A DNA stretch of 19,533 nt, from positions 1-19,533 of the forward strand of contig JALGTI010000014.1 of NCBI GenBank assembly GCA_029821455.1. The letters are read 5' to 3'. Shown piece by piece: positions 1-8,100 of the stretch. This DNA is from Candidatus Zipacnadia bacterium. Its GTDB lineage: Bacteria; Armatimonadota; Zipacnadia; Zipacnadales; Zipacnadaceae. Below the pieces are notes generated by a model. The model was given only the letters and a program-made list of their open reading frames with translations, was not told the DNA's origin and did no database searches. A program made the translations under genes and the position numbers. Each line of letters begins with the position of its first letter. Within the stretch, counting starts at the first letter, position 1.

Positions 1-1
1 T

Positions 2-1675
2 ATGAAACGCGTGATAATTGCACTTGTGCTGCTAGTCGCCTTGGGAGTTGGGGTTACGTTGGTGGTGCGGGCCAGGCACAGCCCAGACACTGCCTCCACA
101 CAGTTTCAGACGGTACGAGTGCAACGCGGTACAGTGAGGTTGACCGTCTCAGCCGACGGTGTGCTCAAGCCGCTGACCACGGTGATGATTAAGTCATACG
201 CAGGCGGGGAGATCGAGGTGCTCGCCGTGGAGGTTGGTGACAAAGTCAAGGCGGGAGATCTCATAGCCAGTATTGATCCTACGGATAGTCGCACCACCTA
301 CGAGCAAGCTCTCGCTGACCTGCATGCGGCGCAAGCGAAGCTCACTCAGGCGCGTGAGCAGGCCAACGTGCAGCCAACGCTTACACGGGCGAGCATCGAC
401 CAGGCTGAGGCAAGCTACGACGCGGCGCTCAGGGACCTGGAGCGGCTTCAGCAGGCGACACACCCGCGGAGTCATGTTGAGGCACGCTCCGCGCTTGACA
501 AGGCTCAGGCGAGTCTGCACGCCGCGCAAAAGGACCTCGAACGTCTGCAGAAGGCCACGCACCCTCAGGCCCGTGCGCAAGCGCGCTCGGCACTGGACAA
601 GGCCCAAGCAAACCTGGACATTGCCGAAAAAGAACTAACGCGCGCCGAGGCCCTCAAGGCTCAGGGTTATGTGCCCCAAAGCGAAGTGGACGTCGCACTC
701 AACCGCCGTGACCTGGCCAAGGCCGAGTTGGCCTCCGCACAAGAGCGCTGGAATACTCTGGACGCGGAGCAGACCCCCGAGTTGGAGTCAGCTCAGGCCC
801 GGGTAGACCAGGCCCAGGCTGAATTGGTGTCTGCGCAGAAGCGTTGGGATACGCTGGATGCCGAGCAGAGCGCCGAATTGCAGGCGGCTGAGGCTCGCGT
901 AGCCCAGGCGCAGGCGAGCCTGGATCAAGCCCGGGCAAATGCAGTGCAGGAGCAACTGCGCCGGGCTGATGTGACTAGCGCTCAAGCGCAGGTTGCGCGA
1001 GCGAAGGCTGAGGTCGAGAACGCCAGGACTATGCTGGACTACACTACCATTCGGGCCCCGCGAGATGGGGTGATCTTGCAGAAAACTGTCGAACAGGGAA
1101 CCATTGTCACCTCCGGGCGGTCCGTAGTGGGGCAGGGAACCGATATCGTGGAGCTGGGGGACCTCACGAAAATGTTCGTGGAGGTACAACTGGATGAAGT
1201 GGATGTGGGCAAGGTGCGAGCCGGACAGCCGGTATCCATCAGTATTGATGCCTTTCCGGATGAGCAATTCCAGGGGGTAGTCACGCGCATTGATCCCCAG
1301 GCTGTTAGTCAGCAGAATATCACCACCGTCCTTACCACGGTGCAGGTCAACAACCCGGATGAGCGCCTGAAGCCGGAGATGACGGCAACCTGTGAGTTTC
1401 TGGTGGAGCACGTTGAGGATACTCTCTACCTGCCCAGCCGGGCCGTCCAGAAGATGAACGACCAGTACGCGGTAATGGTGGCTACAGATCAGGGGATGGC
1501 TACCGTGCCCGTGGAAGTGGGCCTTGTGGGCGACGAGAACACCGAGATTCGAACAGGACTCAAGGAGGGCGACGAGGTTATCATGCCCCAGCTTGGCGGG
1601 TCCGTAGGTGGAATGGAGGGCCGTGCAAGGGAGATGGGTAGGCGTATGGGTGGCGCCGGTGGGTTCGTCAGGTAA
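2..1675 (+). CDS. MacA/HlyD-family periplasmic adaptor (membrane fusion protein) with an extended coiled-coil hairpin
   Basis: This is the periplasmic adaptor of a tripartite ABC efflux pump, bridging the inner-membrane permease and the TolC-type channel. An N-terminal membrane anchor or uncleaved signal covers about residues 4-23. A lipoyl half-domain follows (about 45-95, with GGEIEVLAVEVGDKVKAGD), then a long Ala/Gln-rich alpha-helical hairpin (about 100-345). The second lipoyl half has TIRAPRDGVILQKTVEQG, and beta-barrel and membrane-proximal domains run to about 530. The tail is Gly/Arg/Met-rich. The TolC-docking tip keeps R214 and L218 of the usual RxxxLxxxxxxS motif, but the Ser position is Pro225, with Ser227 nearby. 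At 557 residues it is clearly longer than typical MacA (about 370), because of tandem repeats in both hairpin arms. ATG at position 2 is the first start visible; its ribosome binding site lies outside the window. It is the first gene of the efflux operon, 44 bp before the permease. Confidence 0.93.
   Translation: MKRVIIALVLLVALGVGVTLVVRARHSPDTASTQFQTVRVQRGTVRLTVSADGVLKPLTTVMIKSYAGGEIEVLAVEVGDKVKAGDLIASIDPTDSRTTYEQALADLHAAQAKLTQAREQANVQPTLTRASIDQAEASYDAALRDLERLQQATHPRSHVEARSALDKAQASLHAAQKDLERLQKATHPQARAQARSALDKAQANLDIAEKELTRAEALKAQGYVPQSEVDVALNRRDLAKAELASAQERWNTLDAEQTPELESAQARVDQAQAELVSAQKRWDTLDAEQSAELQAAEARVAQAQASLDQARANAVQEQLRRADVTSAQAQVARAKAEVENARTMLDYTTIRAPRDGVILQKTVEQGTIVTSGRSVVGQGTDIVELGDLTKMFVEVQLDEVDVGKVRAGQPVSISIDAFPDEQFQGVVTRIDPQAVSQQNITTVLTTVQVNNPDERLKPEMTATCEFLVEHVEDTLYLPSRAVQKMNDQYAVMVATDQGMATVPVEVGLVGDENTEIRTGLKEGDEVIMPQLGGSVGGMEGRAREMGRRMGGAGGFVR
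434..631 (+). repeat. 99-bp in-gene tandem duplication (ascending hairpin arm of the adaptor)
   Basis: Two adjacent 99-bp units (434-532 and 533-631) encode 33-residue copies, residues 145-177 and 178-210. Both share DLERLQ(Q/K)ATHP, then RSALDKAQA. Thirty-three residues equals three hendecads, so a coiled coil could absorb the insertion without breaking register. The two copies differ at scattered positions, so the duplication is not fresh. Confidence 0.85.
734..925 (+). repeat. 96-bp in-gene tandem duplication (descending hairpin arm of the adaptor)
   Basis: Two adjacent 96-bp units (734-829 and 830-925) encode 32-residue copies, residues 245-276 and 277-308. Both share SAQ(E/K)RW(N/D)TLDAEQ, then EL, then ARV-QAQA. 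They lie on the other side of the hairpin tip (about residues 214-227) from the 99-bp repeat and nearly match it in length, so both arms have grown by about the same amount. Confidence 0.83.
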
Positions 1676-1707
1676 TAGCTGCTCAGCACGTAGTGTAATA
1701 CAATACA

Positions 1708-1712
1708 GGGGG
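1708..1712 (+). promoter_or_regulatory. G-rich ribosome binding site supporting an ATA start for the permease
   Basis: AGGGGG (1707-1712) sits 7 nt before ATA at 1720. No such motif stands before the first conventional start (TTG 1750), which lies inside the conserved N-terminal helix. This site is the main local evidence that translation begins at 1720. Confidence 0.5.
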
Positions 1713-1719
1713 TAGAAAC

Positions 1720-2958
1720 ATAAACATCTGGGAATCGCTACAATTAGCGTTGGAAGCAATTGTGGCCAACCGGCTTCGGTCGGCGCTGACTATGCTCGGC
1801 ATCATTTTCGGCGTCGCTGCGGTCATCGCCGCAGTGTCCATGACCGAGGGCGCTAAGACTGCTACTCTAAAGCAATTTGAGAGGTTTGGGACCAATCTGC
1901 TGACAGTGAGGCCGGGACAGATGCGACACGGGCCGGTGCGCGGCGGGATGGGCTCCCAGCAGAACCTCACCTGGGCGGATGCTGAGGCAATCGCCAAGGA
2001 GTGTCCCAGCGTTGTGGCGGTCGTCCCCGAGGTGGACACCTCCGCTCAGGTGAAGGCCGGGAACGCCAATACCAACACTCGTATCGCCGGGGTGACCGAG
2101 AACTTCCCCTCCGTGCGAGAATTCAGGCTCGCGGAGGGCACGTTCTTTGCCGCACGCGAGGTCAAGGCGCGGAGCAAGGTGGCAGTGCTGGGACCGACTG
2201 TGGTGCAGAATCTGTTCGGTGCCGGCAGCTCTGTAGTCGGCGAGCAGATCAAGATTAACGGCGTGACATTCCGTGTGCTTGGCCAGCTCGAGGGCAAAGG
2301 AGATATGGGCCCGTTCAGTCAGGACGACCAGATTATGATACCAATTACCACGGCAATGTACCGGCTTATCGGGCGTAGGGGAGGGGCCGGTGCCCCCCGC
2401 GACAGCGTGGGCTTCATCCACGTACAGTTTACGAATATGAAACTGGCTGACCAGGCCCGGGCCGAGGTGGAGGCGCTGCTCAGAGAGCGCCATGGCCTCA
2501 GGCCCGAGACCGAGAACGACTTCCACGTCATGTCCGCCGCCGATTTCATCGCCGGCGCCGAGGAAGCCAGTCGCATTATGACGCTGCTATTCGCCTCCAT
2601 CGCGGCGGTCTCCCTCCTGGTCGGTGGCATCGGCATTATGAACATCATGCTGGTCTCAGTAACCGAGCGGACGCGGGAGATTGGCCTGCGCAAGGCACTA
2701 GGTGCCACGCCCCGCGATATCCTGCTGCAGTTCCTCATTGAGGCGCTTACCCTGAGCTTGGTCGGTGGTGGAATTGGGGTGGTGGTGGGCACCAGCCTCT
2801 CGTACCTGCTCCGAGCAGTCGGGCTGAACACCGCCATCTCCGTCCCCTGGGTAGTGGTGGCTTTCTCGTTTGCGGCTTGTGTGGGCATCGTTTTTGGACT
2901 ATTGCCCTCGCGCAAGGCAGCCCTGCTCCATCCCGTCGAGGCCCTGCATTATGAATAG
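1720..2958 (+). CDS. MacB-type ABC transporter permease (FtsX family), separate from its ATPase
   Basis: Inner-membrane permease of the mechanotransmission (type VII) ABC class. It has an N-terminal cytoplasmic amphipathic helix followed by TM1 (LTMLGIIFGVAAVIAAVSM). A MacB_PCD periplasmic domain follows (about residues 45-280). The C-terminal FtsX block has three TM helices and the family signature GIGIMNIMLVSVTERTREIG, then RKALGA. Family members usually begin MN(I/L)xESLxxAL, and this reading frame gives exactly that pattern (ATA-encoded residue, then NIWESLQLALEAI) from 1720. An in-frame TAA at 1696 rules out a more distant start. The first ATG/GTG/TTG is TTG at 1750, which would remove this helix. 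I therefore place the start at ATA 1720 (412 aa); the conventional alternative is 402 aa. The ATPase partner is encoded separately at 4331. Confidence 0.92.
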   Translation: MNIWESLQLALEAIVANRLRSALTMLGIIFGVAAVIAAVSMTEGAKTATLKQFERFGTNLLTVRPGQMRHGPVRGGMGSQQNLTWADAEAIAKECPSVVAVVPEVDTSAQVKAGNANTNTRIAGVTENFPSVREFRLAEGTFFAAREVKARSKVAVLGPTVVQNLFGAGSSVVGEQIKINGVTFRVLGQLEGKGDMGPFSQDDQIMIPITTAMYRLIGRRGGAGAPRDSVGFIHVQFTNMKLADQARAEVEALLRERHGLRPETENDFHVMSAADFIAGAEEASRIMTLLFASIAAVSLLVGGIGIMNIMLVSVTERTREIGLRKALGATPRDILLQFLIEALTLSLVGGGIGVVVGTSLSYLLRAVGLNTAISVPWVVVAFSFAACVGIVFGLLPSRKAALLHPVEALHYE

Positions 2959-2988
2959 CAACCCATCACAAAACATGGAGGGTACAAC

Positions 2989-4338
2989 GTGCGAAACAGT
3001 CTCCTTATGGTCACGTTGACAGTTGCCCTAGCGATTTGGCTCCCAGCACCGGGCGTGTTAGCAGAAGAGCTACCCAATCGACCGTTGACCCTGGAAGATT
3101 GTGTGCTTATTGCTCTGGAGCGCAATCCGCAGATCATCTCCTCAGAGCAAGGGGTCATCAGCGCACAAGCAGGACTAACCGGGGCACGCAGTAGTTTCTA
3201 CCCCCAGTTGTCGCTCAGTGCCGTGGAAGGACTGACCAGTCGCGTCGGAGACCTCTCAGGGGGAGGTGGGGCCGGCTCTGGGGGATCTAACACACGCGAG
3301 GACATTGATCTGACGGCACGCATGACATTCTGGCAGCGGGGCCGGCGGGAGAGCGTGGCGCAGAGTGCGGCATCGCTGCGCTCCGCTGAACTCAGCCATG
3401 CCTCTAGCGAGCAAGCACTGGTCGAACAGGTCGCCCGTGAATACTATGGACTACTTGCCATGCAGCAGTTGGTAGAGGTAGCAAAGGCCGGCGTTGAGTC
3501 CGCCCAAGATCACTTGGAGCAGGTTAGGGCCCGGATTGCAGTTGGGGTGACGGCGGAGGTGGATGTCTTTACCGCCGAGGACGACCTGGCACGAGCCCAA
3601 CTTGATCTCATAGACACCCGGAGTAGTGTGCGGATGGCCATGGCGGGGCTGAAGAATACCATGGCGGTGCCCCCTGGCACCAGCTTCGAGCTCGCAGAAG
3701 CACCGGCACTCCAGGAGCAGCAGGTTCCCACCGTCCAGGAAGGTGTCGAGATAGCCCTACAGAGTCGGCCCGATGTATTAGCAAGCCACGCCACGCTTCG
3801 AGCCAGTCAATATGCCTTGGCCCAGGCCAAGATTCGTGGTGGTCCGCTCGTTGACGTTACCGGGCAATATATCCGAGGCTACACCGATTGGGAAACACGC
3901 GATCCCTCATGGAATCTGTCGGTAGGGCTTTCCTGGCCTTTGTTTGATGGCTATGCCACAAAAAGCGATGAGAAAGCAGCAAGCGCAAGCCTGCAGCGCT
4001 CCAGAGCGGATCGCCAACGCCTGATGAACCAGGTTGCGCTTGATGTGGAAAACGCCGTAGTAGAGGTGGAGCGTACGCGCGAACGCATAGCGGCCACAGC
4101 CAAATCCGTAGCCGCCGCGGAAGCGCGTCTGGCAGCCGCTGAGGGCAGATACCAGCAGGGCATTGGTATCCTGCTTGAGGTCATTGACGCACGGGCTGCA
4201 GTTACCAGTGCCCGTGCCAGTCAGGTCAGGGCACGCTACGATTACCAGATTGCGCTGGTGGGACTGCAAAGTGCTATGGGGACATTGCCCGTACCCGAAA
4301 TCCGTGGGCGACAACGCGAGGAGGCCTCCGGTGATTGA
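2989..4338 (+). CDS. TolC-family outer-membrane efflux channel
   Basis: Outer-membrane factor forming the trimeric exit duct that docks onto the adaptor hairpin. A signal peptide covers about residues 1-25, ending at VLA before EELPNRP. Two OEP repeats follow. Each begins with a segment of the type LTLEDCVLIALERNPQI, respectively VEIALQSRPDVLA, and continues into long Ala/Glu-rich helices. The second beta segment has LSVGLSWPLFDGYA, typical of the membrane strands. A glycine/serine-rich loop (about residues 86-99) lies in the first beta region, where surface loops are expected. The GTG start is chosen for its GGAGGG site (2977-2982) 6 nt upstream. It lies 30 bp after the permease and its last 8 bp overlap the ATPase gene, so the set is one operon. 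Length of 449 aa is normal. Confidence 0.93.
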   Translation: MRNSLLMVTLTVALAIWLPAPGVLAEELPNRPLTLEDCVLIALERNPQIISSEQGVISAQAGLTGARSSFYPQLSLSAVEGLTSRVGDLSGGGGAGSGGSNTREDIDLTARMTFWQRGRRESVAQSAASLRSAELSHASSEQALVEQVAREYYGLLAMQQLVEVAKAGVESAQDHLEQVRARIAVGVTAEVDVFTAEDDLARAQLDLIDTRSSVRMAMAGLKNTMAVPPGTSFELAEAPALQEQQVPTVQEGVEIALQSRPDVLASHATLRASQYALAQAKIRGGPLVDVTGQYIRGYTDWETRDPSWNLSVGLSWPLFDGYATKSDEKAASASLQRSRADRQRLMNQVALDVENAVVEVERTRERIAATAKSVAAAEARLAAAEGRYQQGIGILLEVIDARAAVTSARASQVRARYDYQIALVGLQSAMGTLPVPEIRGRQREEASGD

Positions 4339-5020
4339 GACAGTCGCCTTGTGCAAGGAGTACCGGATGGGCAAGGTGACGGTGAGCGCATTGCGTGGGG
4401 TGACTCTGCGCGTGGAAACCGGTGAATTTGTGGCCATCATAGGACCCTCGGGATCCGGAAAATCCACCTTTATGCACCTAGTGGGCTGTCTGGATAGGCC
4501 GACATCCGGGGAATGTCGTCTGGACGGATTTGAGGTATCTGAGCTGGACGAGTATGAGCTGGCCAAAATTCGCAACCAGAGGATTGGCTTCGTCTTTCAA
4601 AGCTACAACCTCTTGCCCCGGGCCACAGCGCTCCGCAATGTAGAAGTCCCGCTCCTGTATGCTCGCGGAGACGATCACAGGCACCGCCGGGAACGAGCGC
4701 AGCAAGCGCTGGAGGCCGTAGGTCTTGCGGATCGGATGTACCACCGACCTAACGAGCTGTCGGGCGGCGAGCAACAACGGGTGGCCATCGCCCGCGCCCT
4801 GGTCAATAATCCAGCGCTCGTCCTGGGTGACGAACCCACCGGCAATCTGGCCACCGCACAGGGCAAAGAGATTATGGCCATCTTCCAACAGCTCAATCGG
4901 GAAGGCAGGACAATCGTCATTGTAACCCACGAGGCAGACATCGCCCATTACGCACGGCGCATCGTCCGCTTCCGTGATGGACTGATCGAAGGCGACGAAG
5001 TCCTGCAGGACCCAGCGTGA
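4331..5020 (+). CDS. ABC transporter ATP-binding protein (MacB/LolD type)
   Basis: ATPase that drives the permease at 1720; 229 aa. Visible motifs are Walker A GPSGSGKST (38-46), Q-loop Gln90, signature LSGGEQQR (143-150), Walker B ALVLGDEPTGN with Asp167 and catalytic Glu168, and H-switch His200 in VTHE. The order and wording fit the MacB/LolD subclass. The D-loop, normally NLD(T/S), reads N172-L-A174-T: the near-invariant Asp is Ala (codon gcc, one base from gac). The GTG start at 4331 has GAGGAGG (4318-4324) upstream and overlaps the tolC-type gene by 8 bp, implying translational coupling. The frame stays open upstream to 4163, but that stretch lies inside the channel gene and has no ABC homology. 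The 85 bp to the convergent glycosidase gene show no clear terminator. Confidence 0.94.
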   Translation: MIETVALCKEYRMGKVTVSALRGVTLRVETGEFVAIIGPSGSGKSTFMHLVGCLDRPTSGECRLDGFEVSELDEYELAKIRNQRIGFVFQSYNLLPRATALRNVEVPLLYARGDDHRHRRERAQQALEAVGLADRMYHRPNELSGGEQQRVAIARALVNNPALVLGDEPTGNLATAQGKEIMAIFQQLNREGRTIVIVTHEADIAHYARRIVRFRDGLIEGDEVLQDPA

Positions 5021-5105
5021 GCATCTTCGATACGTGACGCCTGACACAGCTCCACATCCCAGACTCTTCTCCGACGCGAGGATAGACATCGGATAGCTGG
5101 CGACA

Positions 5106-8100
5106 TCACCGAACGAGGAGGACCTTGCGGAACAGGCGCGGCGCTTTTGTCTCTCCGATGCCACCGGTGATGCCCAGCCAGCCCTCACGTCCGTTCCCAT
5201 CGTCGTCGTTAGCGATAAAGTTGAAGCTAAAGATGGTGCCCTCCTCGCCAGTCGCCGGGGCGAGCACCTCCCACGGAAACGCGGCAACATATATGGTCAC
5301 ATCGCCTTCGCGCCGCACCGAGAAGTCAACCCCCTCGATGCGACTGACAGCAAATCCGCCTGGACCGGTGGTCCTGAGCAGTTCCGGCTGGCCCTGAAAC
5401 AGGCCCATTTCCCACTCGCTGTCGTCAATGCCGTCCCATCCATCCGGTCGTTCAGTGGGCGCATTGCCCTCGGCATCGAAGCCCAACTGCACGCTATCGC
5501 CCTGCCACATATCAAGTGCTCTATCAGCCAATTGCCTGTGCACATCATCGCGCACCACTAACCCGATGTAGAACTTCCCCTCATCCCACCGCAGCCACAG
5601 CCTCGCGCTGAGGTCCTGCGGGCCCTCCCAGACAGTGCTGGGTGCCTTCACCCCATTTACGCACGACATCGTATACTGCGCAGTGTCCAGCACCAGCCTT
5701 GGCTCGCCCCAGGTCGCGGGATCGTCATCAACCGGAAGTCTGCTCTGGGAGTGACTTGCGAACAGAAGATTGTAATTCCGTTTGACAGGAGGTGCACCCG
5801 ATGCCCGCAAGCGCAGCAAGGTCGGACTGCCCTGCAGGGGGAGGGTGGCCTCACGCTGCAGCTCAATCCGCACGACAGCGCCAGGTGGGAGATCGGCGAA
5901 TTCCGCTGCTTCATCACGCAGGCCCCAGTTCACCGGGCGAGGGGGTAGCACGCTCAGCTTTCCGGAGGCCGGCTTTGCCGTTTCATTGCAGACCTCGACT
6001 TCAAGCGCCCCCGGTTTGAGAAAGACGCGCCCGACAGAGACCGGTGGCCCAGCCTCGTGCTGGATGGAGACAGGACCGCCTCCCTCAAGGCGCGCCCTGG
6101 AGAGAGCCTCTGCCAACGCCTCCGGCGACAGCTTCGTGGAAATGATGAAGGCCGGCGAACCGTCAAACGGAATTCCAATCTCTTTGGCGGCCTGCGGGAA
6201 TTCAAGGGTATTGCCCATCATCTCGAGCACCTGAACATCGGCGGCTGCCAGCGGCGCACGCAGGACGTACCTGCGCTCGGGTGTGGCTGTGCACCACACT
6301 GCCGCGGCCACGTGGTCCGCGCCTCGGAAGACCATCAGCTCTACATCATCCTGCAGCTCTACATCCTGCACGAAGTCTGTGTATTCCAGCGCTCGGCAGA
6401 TGGTGTTGATGGCGCAGAGCGCCGGGTGAATTCCCTCCTCGCGCAGAAGCCCAGATGGCATTGGCCGCATCACCGTATCCTGGTCCAGAAAGTAGAACAT
6501 CCGCTCAACGCCTGCGGCCATTCCGGCCAGATACGCCCGTATGATGTATTGAGCCTGTGCGCGCTCGCTGATGATGGCAGGCGACCAATCCCTCTCAACA
6601 CAGGGAATATGCGGGTTGAATTCATCATCACCATACCAGGCATATTCCGTCCACCACTGGCGCGGATTGTCAAAATACGGGGCAATAATCTCGTTGACAC
6701 GGTCGCCCAGTTCCCGCATCCCTCCCTGCTCGGGGGATAAGTGATAGCCCGTGTACGGGTGGGCCGAGATGACGTCGCATCCCTGAGCGCCGTTGGCTTC
6801 AAGGAAGTCCTTTAGATACTGTACCGTGTCGCCATAACCCGTCGTCACGTTGGCAACCACAGGCACATCCGGCTCCACTTCCTTGATGGCCTCGTACGCC
6901 GCACGATGCAGGTCCACCACCAGTTCCACCGGGTTTCCGTAGATCTCATTGGATATCTCCCAGGCACCAACTTTGCCTTTGTATCGCGTTGCCATCTCTG
7001 ACCACCACTGCGCCCACGCGTCCAGATTTACCCGCTTGCGCTCACTCCAACTGTCTTTCACCATCTCATCCAGTTCCGTCCACGATGCCCAGCCCCCGTT
7101 GATCGGCATCGTCCACAATCCTGCTTTGAGGGCATTGCTCGTGTACATATCCATCACGCCCCAGCGGTACTCGCCGGGTTTTGGCTCCATAGAAGAATGG
7201 TAGATGTTGTCACGCGACCACATAATGCCACAGCGAGCGATCAGTTGAGCCAGCTCAGGCGCTTTGCAGAAGAAAGTCACCCCGAACTTGCCCGACTTAT
7301 CCGGCGGCTTCGCGCGCTCAACCGGCTGGATCACCCCAAGAGTGATAAACTTGCGGAAAACCTCCCCTGTGCTTGCGTCCATTGCCTCTACGACGCACTT
7401 ATAGAAGCCCAGGAGTGAGACGTCAGGCTCAAGAAGCTGCTCGGTGCTGTCAGTGGCCGCGATGCGCACGGCACCACTTGCCTCAAAGACCTGTTGCCCC
7501 TCAAAGTCCGTCATCCGTGCTTTGTAGTTGCACCACCGGCTCTGTTCAGTGTTGTTCCTGAACAGAGCCTTGATGGCGATGTCACCGGCATCTTGTACAT
7601 CGTACACGTTATGGTAGCGCTCGGTGGCCAGGCTGATTTCGATGGCCTCTGATGGCGGTGACAGGATGAATTCTACGATCCCGGCGTCGCTGGTGAGGTC
7701 AAGCGCAAACTGGCCCTCATCATCCCGGCGCACCACGGCAGATACCCCCTCGCCCGGCTCAATTGTCAGCCTGCGCTTGGATAGCGACCCGAGGATTATG
7801 GACTTGGCGTCTTCAACCTGGCGCACGATTCCTGCCGGCCCGGGGTTGAAGCGGCCACGAATGCCGTCAATCTCAAAACCTTGCTTGTAGTATGTGTCTT
7901 GATCCAGCGACAACCGATACGTCAGCGGTCGCTTCGGCTCGCATTCGAGCCGCGCACTGACCTGGTAACGATAGTTTGCAACGGAGCCGGTAAGCTCCAC
8001 GTACTCCTGGTCGCTAAGGCCGACCTTGCCGCCACTCAGCGCCAGAGTCGCATTGTCGAACTCCTTTCCATTCACCAGCACCGAAGCAGGGCCCACCAGC

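Noticed and set aside
788..1759. Long antisense open frame (323 codons) across the adaptor gene
   Set aside because: It mirrors the codon structure of a clear HlyD/MacA-family gene, has no recognisable domain, and lacks its own ribosome binding site.
1867..2526. Antisense open frame (219 codons) inside the permease
   Set aside because: Shadow of a well-supported MacB-type gene in GC-rich sequence; no family features.
4163..4330. N-terminal extension of the ABC ATPase
   Set aside because: The extra 56 codons lie inside the TolC-type gene, show no ABC similarity, and the GTG at 4331 has a strong GAGGAGG site.
3907..4575. Antisense open frame spanning the end of the channel gene and the start of the ATPase
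   Set aside because: It crosses two well-supported plus-strand genes and resembles no known protein.
6057..6740. Plus-strand open frame (227 codons) inside the glycosidase
   Set aside because: Antisense to a continuous, domain-rich gene; no motif or ribosome binding site.
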